This document shows, one piece after another, positions 24,856-33,477 of a stretch of 64,000 nucleotides of DNA. A program made the position numbers and the translations under genes. Origin of the DNA: Cyanobacteria bacterium CYA. Lineage in GTDB: Bacteria; Planctomycetota; Phycisphaerae; Phycisphaerales; UBA1924. The stretch covers positions 124,001-188,000 of the forward strand of contig RHKP01000001.1 of assembly GCA_008363215.1 (NCBI GenBank). Reading direction: 5' to 3'. The notes beneath the pieces were generated by a model. The model saw only the letters and a program-made list of their open reading frames with translations. It searched no databases and was not told the origin of the DNA. Position 1 is the first letter of the stretch. Every line of letters starts with the position of its first letter.

Positions 24856-26101
24856 GTTTGGCATCCTCGTCGCCCGCATCATTGGCGGCGTTCTCGGAAT
24901 GGTCGTCCGACTCGATCACGTTGATGATGTCGCGGGCAACCCAGTCGCGATCCCTTCGGCGTCCGGTGTATTCTGTCAGTATGCCCAGCTCTTCAAGCAG
25001 TGACAGATCCTTGTAGGACGTCGGATCGGTGACCTGCACCAGTTCGGCGGACTCGGCGGCATTGATCGCCGGCAGGGAGAAGAGCCGGTCGAGGATGACG
25101 AAGAGCCGGGCGGGTGCGTTGCGTGAGGTGAGCAATTCCTGGTAGTCGCTACGGAGCGAGATGAGGCGCTCGCTTCGCTCGATCGCATCAAGGGCCTGTG
25201 TGCGGATCGCTTCGACCATGAATGCGATCCAGTCTGACCACGCCTGACCACCTTCGAGACTGATCTTGAGCAGCAGATCGACGTATCGCTGCTTGTGTCG
25301 GTTGATGTAGGCGCTCATGTACACGACCGGGTGGTCGAGCAGTCCCACCTTGACCAGCGATCGCGACACCATGACCCGGCCGATGCGGCCATTGCCGTCG
25401 CCGAATGGGTGGATGGTCTCAAACTGGTAGTGGACCAGAGCGATCCTCAATAGTGGTGCGATCCTGGGCTGCTCGGCGTGGATGAAGCGCTCAAGATCGT
25501 CGAGACTCTGTCGAAGCGCGTCTCCCGGAGGCGTCGGGATGAAGCGAGCATGACGCGGTCCCTTCTCAGGGTCGCCGATGTAGACGGGGATCTTCCGCAG
25601 CTCCCCTGGGCGGCAATCGGCCCCTCGCACGTCGCTCATCAGCAACTTGTGCATCTCGCACAGAAGACGCACGCTCATGGGTAGATCGGAAGTGACTCCA
25701 TGTTCGAGCGCACGCACGTAGTTCCAGGCCTCACGCCCCTGTTGCCGCACCCCCAACTGACGGCCGGCTCCGGCAAGCACCAGGTCTTCAGCCGTGGTCT
25801 GGATGTCCTCGATCTGTGACGAGAGTTTGGCCTCGCGCATCCAGAGGGTGCGGAGCAGCCCTGCGGCATTGCCCACCCGCTTGTGCAGCCCGTTGATGCG
25901 CCCCAGCGCCAGGAGGGTCTGTTCCAGACGGTCATAGTGCTCGGCAACCAGGTACTTCCAATCGAGATCGGGCGGCAGAGGGTTGGGGACGTAGGCGAGT
26001 GTGTCGACCGGCTTGGCCACGAGGTTGGGTCCGGCTCGCTCGGTCAGCGTGACCGGTACGAGCCGGCCGGGAGCCGCCTTGTCAAGCTTTGATGCCGCCA
26101 T
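24842..26101 (-). CDS. Fic/DOC family protein (predicted AMP transferase)
   Basis: This 419-residue protein has the Fic core motif HPFGDGNGRIGR at residues 231-242, with catalytic H231. Upstream, SSQIED at residues 94-99 fits the class II inhibitory helix (S/T-x-x-x-E-G/N), in which E98 would block ATP gamma-phosphate. The N-terminal Fic_N-type region (residues ~45-120) and a C-terminal winged-helix-like segment (DLSLLEELGILTEYTGRRRD) complete the usual layout of stand-alone bacterial Fic proteins. It would transfer AMP to a target protein hydroxyl; the target is unknown. No antitoxin gene is adjacent, consistent with the built-in inhibitory helix. A minus-strand promoter candidate lies at 26133-26162. 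Confidence 0.93.
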   Translation of the reverse strand: MAASKLDKAAPGRLVPVTLTERAGPNLVAKPVDTLAYVPNPLPPDLDWKYLVAEHYDRLEQTLLALGRINGLHKRVGNAAGLLRTLWMREAKLSSQIEDIQTTAEDLVLAGAGRQLGVRQQGREAWNYVRALEHGVTSDLPMSVRLLCEMHKLLMSDVRGADCRPGELRKIPVYIGDPEKGPRHARFIPTPPGDALRQSLDDLERFIHAEQPRIAPLLRIALVHYQFETIHPFGDGNGRIGRVMVSRSLVKVGLLDHPVVYMSAYINRHKQRYVDLLLKISLEGGQAWSDWIAFMVEAIRTQALDAIERSERLISLRSDYQELLTSRNAPARLFVILDRLFSLPAINAAESAELVQVTDPTSYKDLSLLEELGILTEYTGRRRDRDWVARDIINVIESDDHSENAANDAGDEDAKHERQ

Positions 26102-26132
26102 AGTAAAGCCCCGTTTCCCGCGATCTGGACTT

Positions 26133-26162
26133 ATTAAAGGGCATGGCGATTCACTTTATCAA
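26133..26162 (-). promoter_or_regulatory. Sigma-70-like promoter for the fic-purB transcript
   Basis: On the minus strand, TTGATA (complement of 26157-26162) and TTTAAT (complement of 26133-26138) are separated by 18 bases, 31 bp before the Fic start. The surrounding 100 bp is clearly AT-richer than the genes. This is a sequence match only. Confidence 0.5.
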
Positions 26163-26234
26163 GACACATGATTGCGAAAGGCACGTTGAACAGCAGCAGA
26201 AACCGTGCATGCCCTAAATGTAGGGGGTCAATTC

Positions 26235-28043
26235 CTACCGCGGCCCCACGCCTTGTATGATCGCCTCCACCAACTTCTCCACCGCGCTCAGATCGGCCAG
26301 AATCTGGTTATTCTCGTAGGTGATGTCCTCAGCCCTGGCGCGGTCGTAGTGGGCAATTTCCGGCCTCTCACCCAGCACGAACAGGTTGTCGCGCACCGTG
26401 TTCTGGTAGGTCCAGTGCCAGCGGATCGGGGTTCGGTCGATATTCCAGAAGATGTTGCGATCGATGACGATGCCCGTCGTGCCCTGGTCGAGGAACATGC
26501 CGTTGGAGGGCGCCCGCCCGGCATTCGCCCGCACGTCGTGGATGGCGTTGCCGCGGAGAATCGTGCCGGGCTGGAGTCCGAGGGTGTAGATGCCTCCTCC
26601 GTCGCTGAGTACCTGCATCACGTGGTGGATGTGGTTGGCGGCGATGAGGTTGTCGCGGCAGGGGGTGGGCGTCTCGTCCCAGCGCCAGCCGACCGAGACG
26701 CCGGTGTAGGGCAGGTCGCGGACCTCGCAATGCTCGACGCGCGTCTTCTCTGCCAGCCCGATCCAAACGCCCACGGCCCCGAAGAAGCGCTGCCCGCATT
26801 GCTCGATCAGGCTGTGTTCGAGGGCGTTGTTGGACGCGACCTGTTGCGGGGCAGTCTGCCACCACGGGCCGCCGTTGACCTCACGGGCGGCGTTTTCGCC
26901 GAGCATGACGCCGTTGGCGCCGCAGTCGCGGATGATCGAGTCGACGATGAGCCCGTCGCGACAGCCGGCCCCGATGACCAGGCCTGTGCCGCCGACGGAT
27001 TCGATGGTGCAATGGTTGAGTTTCGGCGCGCGGGCCCAAGTGAAGGTGATGGCTGCGGGCACGGCGTCGCGCGTGCCGTCTGAGCCGGCGTCGGCGCGCT
27101 GCTCGTAGAACGCAGCCTGTCCTTCCGCGTAGCCATAGTCGGGGATGGGCCAGGAAACGTGGGTGAAGCGAATGCCGGTGAAGGACACGGGCGCGAGCAT
27201 CTGGTCGGGCGTGCCCGAGGCTTCGACCAGCGCCGCGGCGCGCGGCGCGATGAAAGCGGTTGTCTCCGGCGTCTGCCCCGGCAGCGGACGGTAGATCAGT
27301 TCGCCGGTCTGGCGGACCAGCGCCCACTCGCCCGGCGCGTCGACGAGGTTGGGCCCGCCCTCGATGAAGAAGCGCGGGTGCGGCTCGAAGTTGGTGATGG
27401 CAAAGTGGGGGGCCTTGCACCCGATGGGGTTGGCCAAGGTGAGCGTGTTGGTGTCGCGGTCGACGGCGGCGATCCGCACGCGTGAGATCGACCAATCGTG
27501 CATCAGGACGACCTCACATGAAGGATCGAGCAGCGCGCCATCGAGTTGGGTCGGGTCAAAGGTGAAACTCGTGCGGTTGTCCGCGCCGGCCGTCACCACC
27601 CGCGTGTCTACACCATCCGGCTCGCGCGAGCGCGTGGCCCGCCTGCCGTCAACGAACAGTTCTTCAAACCACCACGAGCCGTCGGCGACCGCATCGATTG
27701 TCACGCGCCAGTTGCCGTCGGCCCCCGCCTGCCAGCCCGAAACCAATGTGCCGCCGCTGATGGTCGCGATCACGCCCGTGGCCGCGACGAACGAGAGCCC
27801 TTCACCCACCTCGCGCGGCGTAAGCACCAGCGGCGATTCGAGTGCGTTGTGGGCATCGTGCAGCACGACGATGACGGGCGCGGCCTGCCCTGCTTCGCGC
27901 AGCGCCCGTAGGCGGGCCGGCACGTCGGCCAGATGGGCCACAGCCTGACCACCCGCCGGAGAATCCAGTTTCGTGCCGACGTGGATCTGGACATCTGCGC
28001 TCAATGCCAGCGACACGGCCGCACACGCCAGTGCGTTCAGCAT
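26235..28043 (-). CDS. Secreted right-handed parallel beta-helix repeat protein
   Basis: The protein has 602 residues from the ATG at 28043, preceded by GGAGG six bases upstream; an ATG at 28076 is possible but has no such site. The signal peptide is LNALACAAVSLALSA. From about residue 290 onward it shows beta-helix coils, e.g. LNHCTIESVGGTGLVIGAG, VDSIIRDCGANGVMLGE, NLIAANHIHHVMQVLSDGGG and IVIDRNIFWNIDRTPIRWHW. The fold is shared by pectate lyases, polysaccharide lyases and some hydrolases. No catalytic signature is certain. A polysaccharide substrate outside the cell is plausible. The downstream-strand neighbour is a Tat-exported oxidoreductase. Confidence 0.82.
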   Translation of the reverse strand: MLNALACAAVSLALSADVQIHVGTKLDSPAGGQAVAHLADVPARLRALREAGQAAPVIVVLHDAHNALESPLVLTPREVGEGLSFVAATGVIATISGGTLVSGWQAGADGNWRVTIDAVADGSWWFEELFVDGRRATRSREPDGVDTRVVTAGADNRTSFTFDPTQLDGALLDPSCEVVLMHDWSISRVRIAAVDRDTNTLTLANPIGCKAPHFAITNFEPHPRFFIEGGPNLVDAPGEWALVRQTGELIYRPLPGQTPETTAFIAPRAAALVEASGTPDQMLAPVSFTGIRFTHVSWPIPDYGYAEGQAAFYEQRADAGSDGTRDAVPAAITFTWARAPKLNHCTIESVGGTGLVIGAGCRDGLIVDSIIRDCGANGVMLGENAAREVNGGPWWQTAPQQVASNNALEHSLIEQCGQRFFGAVGVWIGLAEKTRVEHCEVRDLPYTGVSVGWRWDETPTPCRDNLIAANHIHHVMQVLSDGGGIYTLGLQPGTILRGNAIHDVRANAGRAPSNGMFLDQGTTGIVIDRNIFWNIDRTPIRWHWTYQNTVRDNLFVLGERPEIAHYDRARAEDITYENNQILADLSAVEKLVEAIIQGVGPR

Positions 28044-28115
28044 CCACCACCTCCGTCCGCCCGGAAGCCACAGCATACCCGGGCGTGCAGAGGCGCTCGA
28101 AGGGCGCGAAGGCGA

Positions 28116-29495
28116 TTATGACTTCAGGCGCACGGGTTCGAAGCCGTTGCGGTACTCGCGGCGGACCAGCGTCTTCGTGGCGTCGGCGTGGTTGGGGAAT
28201 ACCAGGTTCTTGCGGTCCCACTGGAGCACCTGCCCGGGGTATTTGGCCGCCTTGACGGCCAGCAGGCCCGGCTCGGTGCAGCGCAGCCCGATCTCGAAGG
28301 GCATCCAGCGATGCGGGGTGTCTTTGCCCAGGGCCTTGTCGACCCAGGCGTGCCAGTGGTTGAACGACTCGTAGGCGGGCAGCCCGGGCCACTGCATGCC
28401 GTCGGTCTTCTGCCTGTCGCGCCAGATCTCCAGCGGGCCTTCCGGCGCGAGGACCAGGGTGCCGCCCTCGCAGACGACGATGGTGCAGATGCCGCTGGGC
28501 CAGTCGCCTTCGCCCAGGCCCAGTTGCACCCGGTCAGGTCGCATGTTGCTGTCGTAGAAGTAGAAGTTGCAGGTGGTGTTGGCGAACTTGTCGCTCTTCA
28601 CGGCATAGGTGATGGTCGACGTGACGTGATCGGCGTGGAAGTAGGTCAGGTCGCGCGAGGGGGTGCGCGAGCAGACCTGGACGGGGCTGGTCAGTTCGGG
28701 GAAGGCGTAGAAGACCACATCGGTCAGGTGCACGACCCAGTCGGTGATCTGTCCGCCGCCGTACTTCCACCAACTGCGCCACTGGCGCTGCACCATCTGC
28801 GGGCGGCAGGGTTCTTCGGCCGCACCGCACAACCAGAGGTTGTAGTCAAACCCGGCCGGCGGCTCGATCGGATCGCCCAGCACGCCGTCGGCGAAGTAGT
28901 ACCCGCCGGCCAGAGCGCCGTTGCCATAGGTCACGTGCACCTCGATCACCTTACCCAGTTCGCCGCCCTTCAGGATGTCCACCGCGGCGCGGCGCGGCGC
29001 ATGCTCGATGCGCTGGGCGCCGGTCTGCGTCTGGCAGTTCGGGCGAGCCTTGACGGCGTTGCCGAGGATCTCCAGTTCCTCGAGTTGCTGCACCAGCGGC
29101 TTCTGCCCGTAGACATGCTTGTTGTGTGACAGGGCCGTCGTCATGATCGTGCAGTGCGAGTGATCGGGCGTCGCGACGATCACCGCATCGAACTTGCCGG
29201 CGTGCTTGTCGAAGGCTTCGCGATAGTCGGCGCAGGTGAAGGCTTTGGGATGCTCGCCCGCGGCCTTGGCCAGCGAGTCCGCGTCCACGTCGCACAACCC
29301 GACGATGTCGACCAGCGGGTGCGAGGCGATGTGATGCCGGTCGGCTTCGCCGATGGTGCCGATGACCCCGATCGACAGCACGCGCAGACGGGTGTCGGGC
29401 TGAGCCCGGGCGAAACCGGGTCCGGCCCAGGCCGCCACGCCCGCGGCCGCGCTTGCCTGCATGAATGCACGACGGGAAATGCTGTCGTTCGTCAT
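28116..29495 (-). CDS. Gfo/Idh/MocA-family oxidoreductase with Tat signal
   Basis: The protein has 459 residues from the ATG at 29495, with GGAGAGG upstream. The N-terminus carries the twin-arginine motif in SISRRAFMQAS, then a hydrophobic stretch ending FARA. The Rossmann domain has SIGVIGTIGEADRH, VDIVGLCDVDADSL, and FDAVIVATPDHSHCTI, followed by GQKPLVQQLEE (the E/Q-K-P motif with the family lysine). The C-terminal alpha/beta domain includes YYFADGVLG, ITDWVVHLTDVVFYA and FHADHVTSTI. Such exported planctomycete paralogs are abundant; substrates are probably sugars or inositols, with bound NAD(P). The activity is unproven. It sits before the beta-helix gene on the same strand. Confidence 0.9.
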   Translation of the reverse strand: MTNDSISRRAFMQASAAAGVAAWAGPGFARAQPDTRLRVLSIGVIGTIGEADRHHIASHPLVDIVGLCDVDADSLAKAAGEHPKAFTCADYREAFDKHAGKFDAVIVATPDHSHCTIMTTALSHNKHVYGQKPLVQQLEELEILGNAVKARPNCQTQTGAQRIEHAPRRAAVDILKGGELGKVIEVHVTYGNGALAGGYYFADGVLGDPIEPPAGFDYNLWLCGAAEEPCRPQMVQRQWRSWWKYGGGQITDWVVHLTDVVFYAFPELTSPVQVCSRTPSRDLTYFHADHVTSTITYAVKSDKFANTTCNFYFYDSNMRPDRVQLGLGEGDWPSGICTIVVCEGGTLVLAPEGPLEIWRDRQKTDGMQWPGLPAYESFNHWHAWVDKALGKDTPHRWMPFEIGLRCTEPGLLAVKAAKYPGQVLQWDRKNLVFPNHADATKTLVRREYRNGFEPVRLKS

Positions 29496-29792
29496 GTGTT
29501 TTCCTCTCCGGCGGGTAGTGCGGTGCTTCGACGCCAAAAGCATCATTGCCGATCGGGGCTGCCCGAACCGGCGAATCATACCGATTCTGAATGAAGAACG
29601 GGGCGTCCGATGAACATGGGAGATCTGCCCGCTTTCGGGCCCATCTGCGGTGCGAATGCGTCGGGCTTCCCAAACGCAGCCGGATCCGGCCCGGACCCAC
29701 ACTCGAGGGCGCGAGCGTACCGCGCCGGCGTCACGAACGAGGGTCGGGGGCGGGGGCCATCACGTCGAACAGGCTGACCGAGCAGCGACAAG
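29496..29792. other. Intergenic region, no gene seen
   Basis: This region lies between the oxidoreductase start and the terminator of the dockerin-type gene. I see no convincing gene. A small hairpin (AGAT/ATCT plus GCCCG/CGGGC arms, about 29622-29646) has no T-run. A TATGAT-like hexamer on the minus strand near 29576-29581 could be the -10 site for the oxidoreductase, but no matching -35 is clear. Confidence 0.4.
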
Positions 29793-29823
29793 AAAACGCC
29801 CCGGTGGAACAACCACCGGGGCG
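29793..29823 (-). terminator. Strong Rho-independent terminator (minus strand)
   Basis: Perfect 11-bp arms (29797-29807 CGCCCCGGTGG and 29813-29823) flank a five-base loop. On the minus strand the hairpin is followed by TTTTCTTG. It lies 34 bp after the stop of the propeller-like dockerin gene. Confidence 0.88.
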
Positions 29824-29857
29824 GCACACCGCACTTTGGCGATGAAGAAGGTCGGGG

Positions 29858-30823
29858 TTATTCGCAGCCCGCGTGGAACATGTCCAGGAAGAAGATCACG
29901 TCGCCGAAGTCAAACGCCCCGTCGCCGTTGGTGTCGCCCGCCGGACGTTGAGTGGAGAACAACTGAAGGAAGGCCATTACGTCGAAGAAGTTGAGGTCGC
30001 CTGAGATGTCATAGTCGGCCGGGCAACTGACCAGCCCCTCGGTCGGTGCGATGCCGCGCACCTCGATGAGCATGTCAAACGAGCGGAGAATCTGACCGGT
30101 GATCGGGTCCATCTCGTGCACCATGCCGTCGGTCCCGCCCACATACAGCAGCCCGTTGTGCGCCAGCACAGCGGTCGGCACGTTCGGCGTGGCGAACGTG
30201 CCCGAGTAGGTCACCCCACCCACGAACTTGTCAAACGTGTACACCGTGCCCGCGTTGCCGGCGAAGGTCTCACCTGCCAGGTACATGGTCTGTGGGCCGA
30301 AGCCCATCGCCTTGATCTGCGACCCGCAGGCGGCGAAGAACTGGAAGTTGCTCTGTCCGATCGGCGAGCGCAGCGCCAGCGAGTTTTCTCCGCCCACAAA
30401 CAGCCCGCCCGCGTCGATGCCCATCGCGCTGATGTCGCTGGTGGGTACGTTGCGCGTCTCGATGATCGAGTTGTCGACCGGATTGATCGTGACGATCGTG
30501 CTGTCGGTGTTGGCGATCAGCAGGCGCGCCCCGTCCCAGGCCATCGCATGCGCGGCGCCCGGGATCAAGAATGAATCGACCACCTGGTTGGTTGCCAGAT
30601 CGAACTTGTACACGTCGCCGAAGAACCCGCCGAGATACAGCACGCCGTCGGCCACTGCCATTGCGTTGACCGAACCCGTGCATGCGCCGAGATCTCCGAC
30701 CTCTCCCGTGTCCAGGTCAATCGTCTGCACGATGCCCGACAGGCCTGTGACGATCAGTTCGTCAGCCACTGCGGAGCTCGAAAGCCCGCACGCGGCGAGC
30801 ACAAGGGCGCTTGCGATTCTCAT
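29858..30823 (-). CDS. Secreted beta-propeller-like protein with C-terminal dockerin-type tail
   Basis: The protein has 321 residues from the ATG at 30823, with GGGAGA six bases upstream. The signal peptide is RIASALVLAACGLSSSAVA. The body has repeated blades of the type TGLSGIVQTIDLDTGEV, GVLYLGGFFGDVYKFDL and GLLYVGGTDGMVHEMDPITG, typical of WD/PQQ-like propellers. The last 55 residues begin CPADYD and hold two EF-hand-like calcium loops (DISGDLNFFDVMAF and DTNGDGAFDFGDVIFF), ending in HAGC. This is the dockerin-like tail frequent in Phycisphaerales. It probably has an extracellular or surface role with calcium binding. No cohesin is seen in the window. A strong terminator follows. Confidence 0.87.
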   Translation of the reverse strand: MRIASALVLAACGLSSSAVADELIVTGLSGIVQTIDLDTGEVGDLGACTGSVNAMAVADGVLYLGGFFGDVYKFDLATNQVVDSFLIPGAAHAMAWDGARLLIANTDSTIVTINPVDNSIIETRNVPTSDISAMGIDAGGLFVGGENSLALRSPIGQSNFQFFAACGSQIKAMGFGPQTMYLAGETFAGNAGTVYTFDKFVGGVTYSGTFATPNVPTAVLAHNGLLYVGGTDGMVHEMDPITGQILRSFDMLIEVRGIAPTEGLVSCPADYDISGDLNFFDVMAFLQLFSTQRPAGDTNGDGAFDFGDVIFFLDMFHAGCE

Positions 30824-30953
30824 CACACTTCTCCCAATCGTTACCGGGGGGTGCGGAGCACTCTGCCCCGCGAACACCACCAGTTTCGCCCCGCGCGGCG
30901 ACAAACCGGCTCCACTCTTTAGTGGTCTTGGCTCGATCGCGCCTGCCGGCGCG

Positions 30954-31751
30954 TCAGCCTTCTCCCAGGTGCGGGCGGGCGCGCCCGATGAAGCGAGAAA
31001 GCAACTCCCCGCGGCTGGAAACGCCGAAATGCCGATGCAACGCCAGCACGTGGTCGTGCACCGTCGCGCGGCTCAACGCCAGCGCAAAGGCGATTTCCTT
31101 CTCCGAATCTCCGCGAAGCAGGCGCGCCAGCACCTGCCGCTGGCGCTCGGTCAGCGTGCCCAGCCTCGGCTCGTCGGCCCGGGCCAGGAAGCCGCCCACT
31201 TCGCGGCTGATCACGTCATGCACGAGCCCGATCAGCGATCGTTCGCGCGGTGCGAACCCCTGCTCGCCGACTTCGCGGTGAATCCACATCGACAGCGAGC
31301 GCCCGGGAATGTCGGTGGCGCGGATCGACATCACGTAGTCGTCGATGCCGCAGGCGCGGTGGATCTCGTTGAAGGTCTTGGATCGATACCAACTCTCGCG
31401 CCCCCAGATTTCGTCGCGCGACAGCGTCAGGCGATCGCCGGCGAAGCGATTGACATAGGGGTACTCCGGCGTGCGCTGCACCGGCGTCGAAGCCGCGTAC
31501 TCACGCCAGCGAGCCTCGGAAACCCGGTCGGCCCAGCCGACGCGATGCGTCGCCAGCGACCTCATCGGGCCTTCGGCGTCGGGCCCAAGATTCACCAGTT
31601 CGGCCATGATGACCACACGCGCCCCCACCAGCAGGCGCAGCCCTTCGATCAGATGAATCCGCCACCCGTCGCTGTCGGCCCCCAGTTCACGACACTCCCC
31701 GGCCAGCACGTGACACCGATGCGCATCCTGGCTGTTCATGTGCTCAAACAC
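30954..31751 (-). CDS. LuxR-type helix-turn-helix transcriptional regulator
   Basis: The protein has 265 residues from a GTG at 31751; an ATG at 31739 is the alternative. The C-terminal 65 residues form a LuxR/NarL DNA-binding domain: LTERQRQVLARLLRGDSEKE, then IAFALALSRATVHDHVLAL, with the usual glutamate and recognition-helix positions. The N-terminal 190 residues are not a receiver or a recognised autoinducer domain; they hold alternating strands and helices and could bind a ligand, PAS/GAF-like. No cognate kinase or signal synthase is adjacent. Its target could be the neighbouring dockerin-type gene, but this is only proximity. Confidence 0.88.
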   Translation of the reverse strand: MFEHMNSQDAHRCHVLAGECRELGADSDGWRIHLIEGLRLLVGARVVIMAELVNLGPDAEGPMRSLATHRVGWADRVSEARWREYAASTPVQRTPEYPYVNRFAGDRLTLSRDEIWGRESWYRSKTFNEIHRACGIDDYVMSIRATDIPGRSLSMWIHREVGEQGFAPRERSLIGLVHDVISREVGGFLARADEPRLGTLTERQRQVLARLLRGDSEKEIAFALALSRATVHDHVLALHRHFGVSSRGELLSRFIGRARPHLGEG

Positions 31752-32234
31752 GGGGCGCAGTGTACCCCCAACCGGCGCCGAGCCAAAGACCTGCCTGGAA
31801 CTTATCGGCGCAGAACGCCGTTCGGACGCCCCTCGACCCAGTTCGCGGCCGACACTCTTGTCGGATCTCTGAACAGCCTCTCCGATCTTGCCGTTCTGGA
31901 AAAGGCCGCCCGGGGTCAGGTGGCGTGGGGACGGTCGGTCGGGCGATCAGGCCCGCCTTTCGGGGAGAGCGATGGCCGAGCGGAGGAACGCCGAGCGTGG
32001 GCTGCCGAACGGCGTCTCAAGCAGTCGCCTTCCTGATCGGCCGCGCCCAGCGCCCGCGTCGTTGCCGTGCTTCGATCCGCATGCGCCCAGCGCATGCCCG
32101 CCGGACGTGCCCGCTAAGACGCCGCCCCGTGCAGGTGAGGACAACGGCCGAGCGTTCAGGGATCCCACCTGTGCATCAATGAGCCGGGCCGGCTGTTGCG
32201 GCGTCGGCTTCATCCGCGTTCGATCGGGATTGAG
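31752..32234. other. Intergenic region of about 480 bp, no gene supported
   Basis: The region lies between the LuxR-type gene start and the end of the trans-sulfuration gene. Frames on both strands are open in parts but have no family resemblance, no convincing ribosome site and irregular composition. I see no tRNA, hairpin with T-run or repeat. Confidence 0.4.
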
Positions 32235-33392
32235 TTACTCCAGCGCCTGCTTCAGGTCGGCGATCAGGTCGTCGACCTCTTCGATACCCACGCTCAGGCG
32301 GACCAGTCCGTCGGAGATGCCCAGTTTCGCCCGCTGCTCGGGCGGCACGGAGGCGTGGGTCATGATGGCCGGGTGTTCGATGAGGCTTTCCACGCCGCCC
32401 AGAGACTCGGCCAAGGCGAAGATGCGCACGCGTTCGAGCATGCGTCGCGACGTTCCCAGTCCGCCCTTGAGGTACATGGTGACCATGCCGCCGAAGCCGC
32501 GCATCTGCTTTCTGGCGATCGCATGCTGCGGGTGGCTCCCCAGCCCGGGGTAGATGACCTTTTCGACTGCGGCGTGTGCGGCGAGGTACTCGGCCACGCG
32601 CTGCGCGTTCTGACAGTGCCGCTCCATGCGCACGTGCAGCGTCTTGGTCGAGCGCAGATAGAGGAAGCATTCGAGGATGCCCGGCACCGCGCCCTCCGAG
32701 AGTTGCAGGAACTTGAGTTTCCGGTGGATCTCGTCATCGCTGGTGATGAGCGCGCCGCCGATCGCGTCGGAGTGTCCGCCGATGTACTTGGTCATCGAGT
32801 GGCAGACGATGTCGGCCCCGAGTTTGAGCGGGTTCTGAAGATACGGCGAGGCGAAGGTGTTATCGACGCAGGTGGTGATCCTGTGCGCGCGCGCCGCGCT
32901 TGTCACGGCCTCGATATCGATCACCTTGAGCATCGGGTTCGTGGGTGTCTCGATCCAGATCAGTCTCGTGCGGTCGTTGATGGCGGCGCGCACGTTGTCG
33001 ATGTTGGTCATGTCGACGAGCACGGTTTCCACGCCGAGTTGTGCGAACACGCGGTGAAACAGCCGGTTGGTGCCGCCATAGACGTCGTCGCACAGGATGA
33101 CGCGGTCGCCGGCCCGGCACAGGTGCAGCACGGCTCCGGTGGCCGCGACGCCCGAGGCGTAACACAGCGCGTGTTTCCCGCCTTCGAGTGAGGCGAGGTT
33201 GGCCTGCAGTGCGTCGCGCGTCGGGTTGGCCGCCCGCGAATAGTCATACTCGCCCTTGATCACCCCCGGCGAAGACTGCACGAACGTCGAGGTCTGGTAG
33301 ATCGGCGTGATGATCGCGCCGGTGGCGGGGTCGGGCTGCTGTCCCGCGTGAATGGCCCGCGTGCCGAAGCCGTGCTCGGGAGTGACTTTCAT
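32235..33392 (-). CDS. Cys/Met metabolism PLP enzyme (cystathionine gamma-lyase or gamma-synthase)
   Basis: The protein has 385 residues from the ATG at 33392 (MKVTPEHGFGTRAIHAG); an ATG ten codons upstream is possible. It is a full-length gamma-family PLP enzyme: YSRAANPTRDALQANLASLE, then CYASGVAATGAVLHL, IWIETPTNPML, and VCHSMTKYIGGHSDA with the PLP lysine K202. Gamma-synthase makes cystathionine from homoserine esters; gamma-lyase splits it to cysteine. Sequence alone does not separate them, but the preceding CBS-type gene suggests gamma-lyase and the methionine-to-cysteine route. A dispersed repeat lies in the 85-bp gap between the two genes, which probably form one transcript. Confidence 0.92.
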   Translation of the reverse strand: MKVTPEHGFGTRAIHAGQQPDPATGAIITPIYQTSTFVQSSPGVIKGEYDYSRAANPTRDALQANLASLEGGKHALCYASGVAATGAVLHLCRAGDRVILCDDVYGGTNRLFHRVFAQLGVETVLVDMTNIDNVRAAINDRTRLIWIETPTNPMLKVIDIEAVTSAARAHRITTCVDNTFASPYLQNPLKLGADIVCHSMTKYIGGHSDAIGGALITSDDEIHRKLKFLQLSEGAVPGILECFLYLRSTKTLHVRMERHCQNAQRVAEYLAAHAAVEKVIYPGLGSHPQHAIARKQMRGFGGMVTMYLKGGLGTSRRMLERVRIFALAESLGGVESLIEHPAIMTHASVPPEQRAKLGISDGLVRLSVGIEEVDDLIADLKQALE

Positions 33393-33440
33393 GGCATGTT
33401 CTTTCGTTGTCGTTGCGGGCATCGAGTGCTCGCTGGACCG

Positions 33441-33465
33441 CTCCCTCACGGTTGCGGCTCGTTGA
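33441..33465. repeat. Copy C of dispersed 25-bp repeat
   Basis: The core CTCACGGTTGCGGCTCGTTG, preceded by CTCC, lies in the gap of the trans-sulfuration pair. It matches copy B (inside purB) at 23 of 25 positions and copy A (after purB) at 22 of 25, all in the same orientation. Confidence 0.75.
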
Positions 33466-33477
33466 AAGGTGTTCAGT

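Noticed and set aside
30228-32036. Open frame of 602 codons on the plus strand
   Set aside because: It is antisense to the dockerin-type protein and the LuxR regulator, and its unpaired last part (31752-32036) shows no coding character either.
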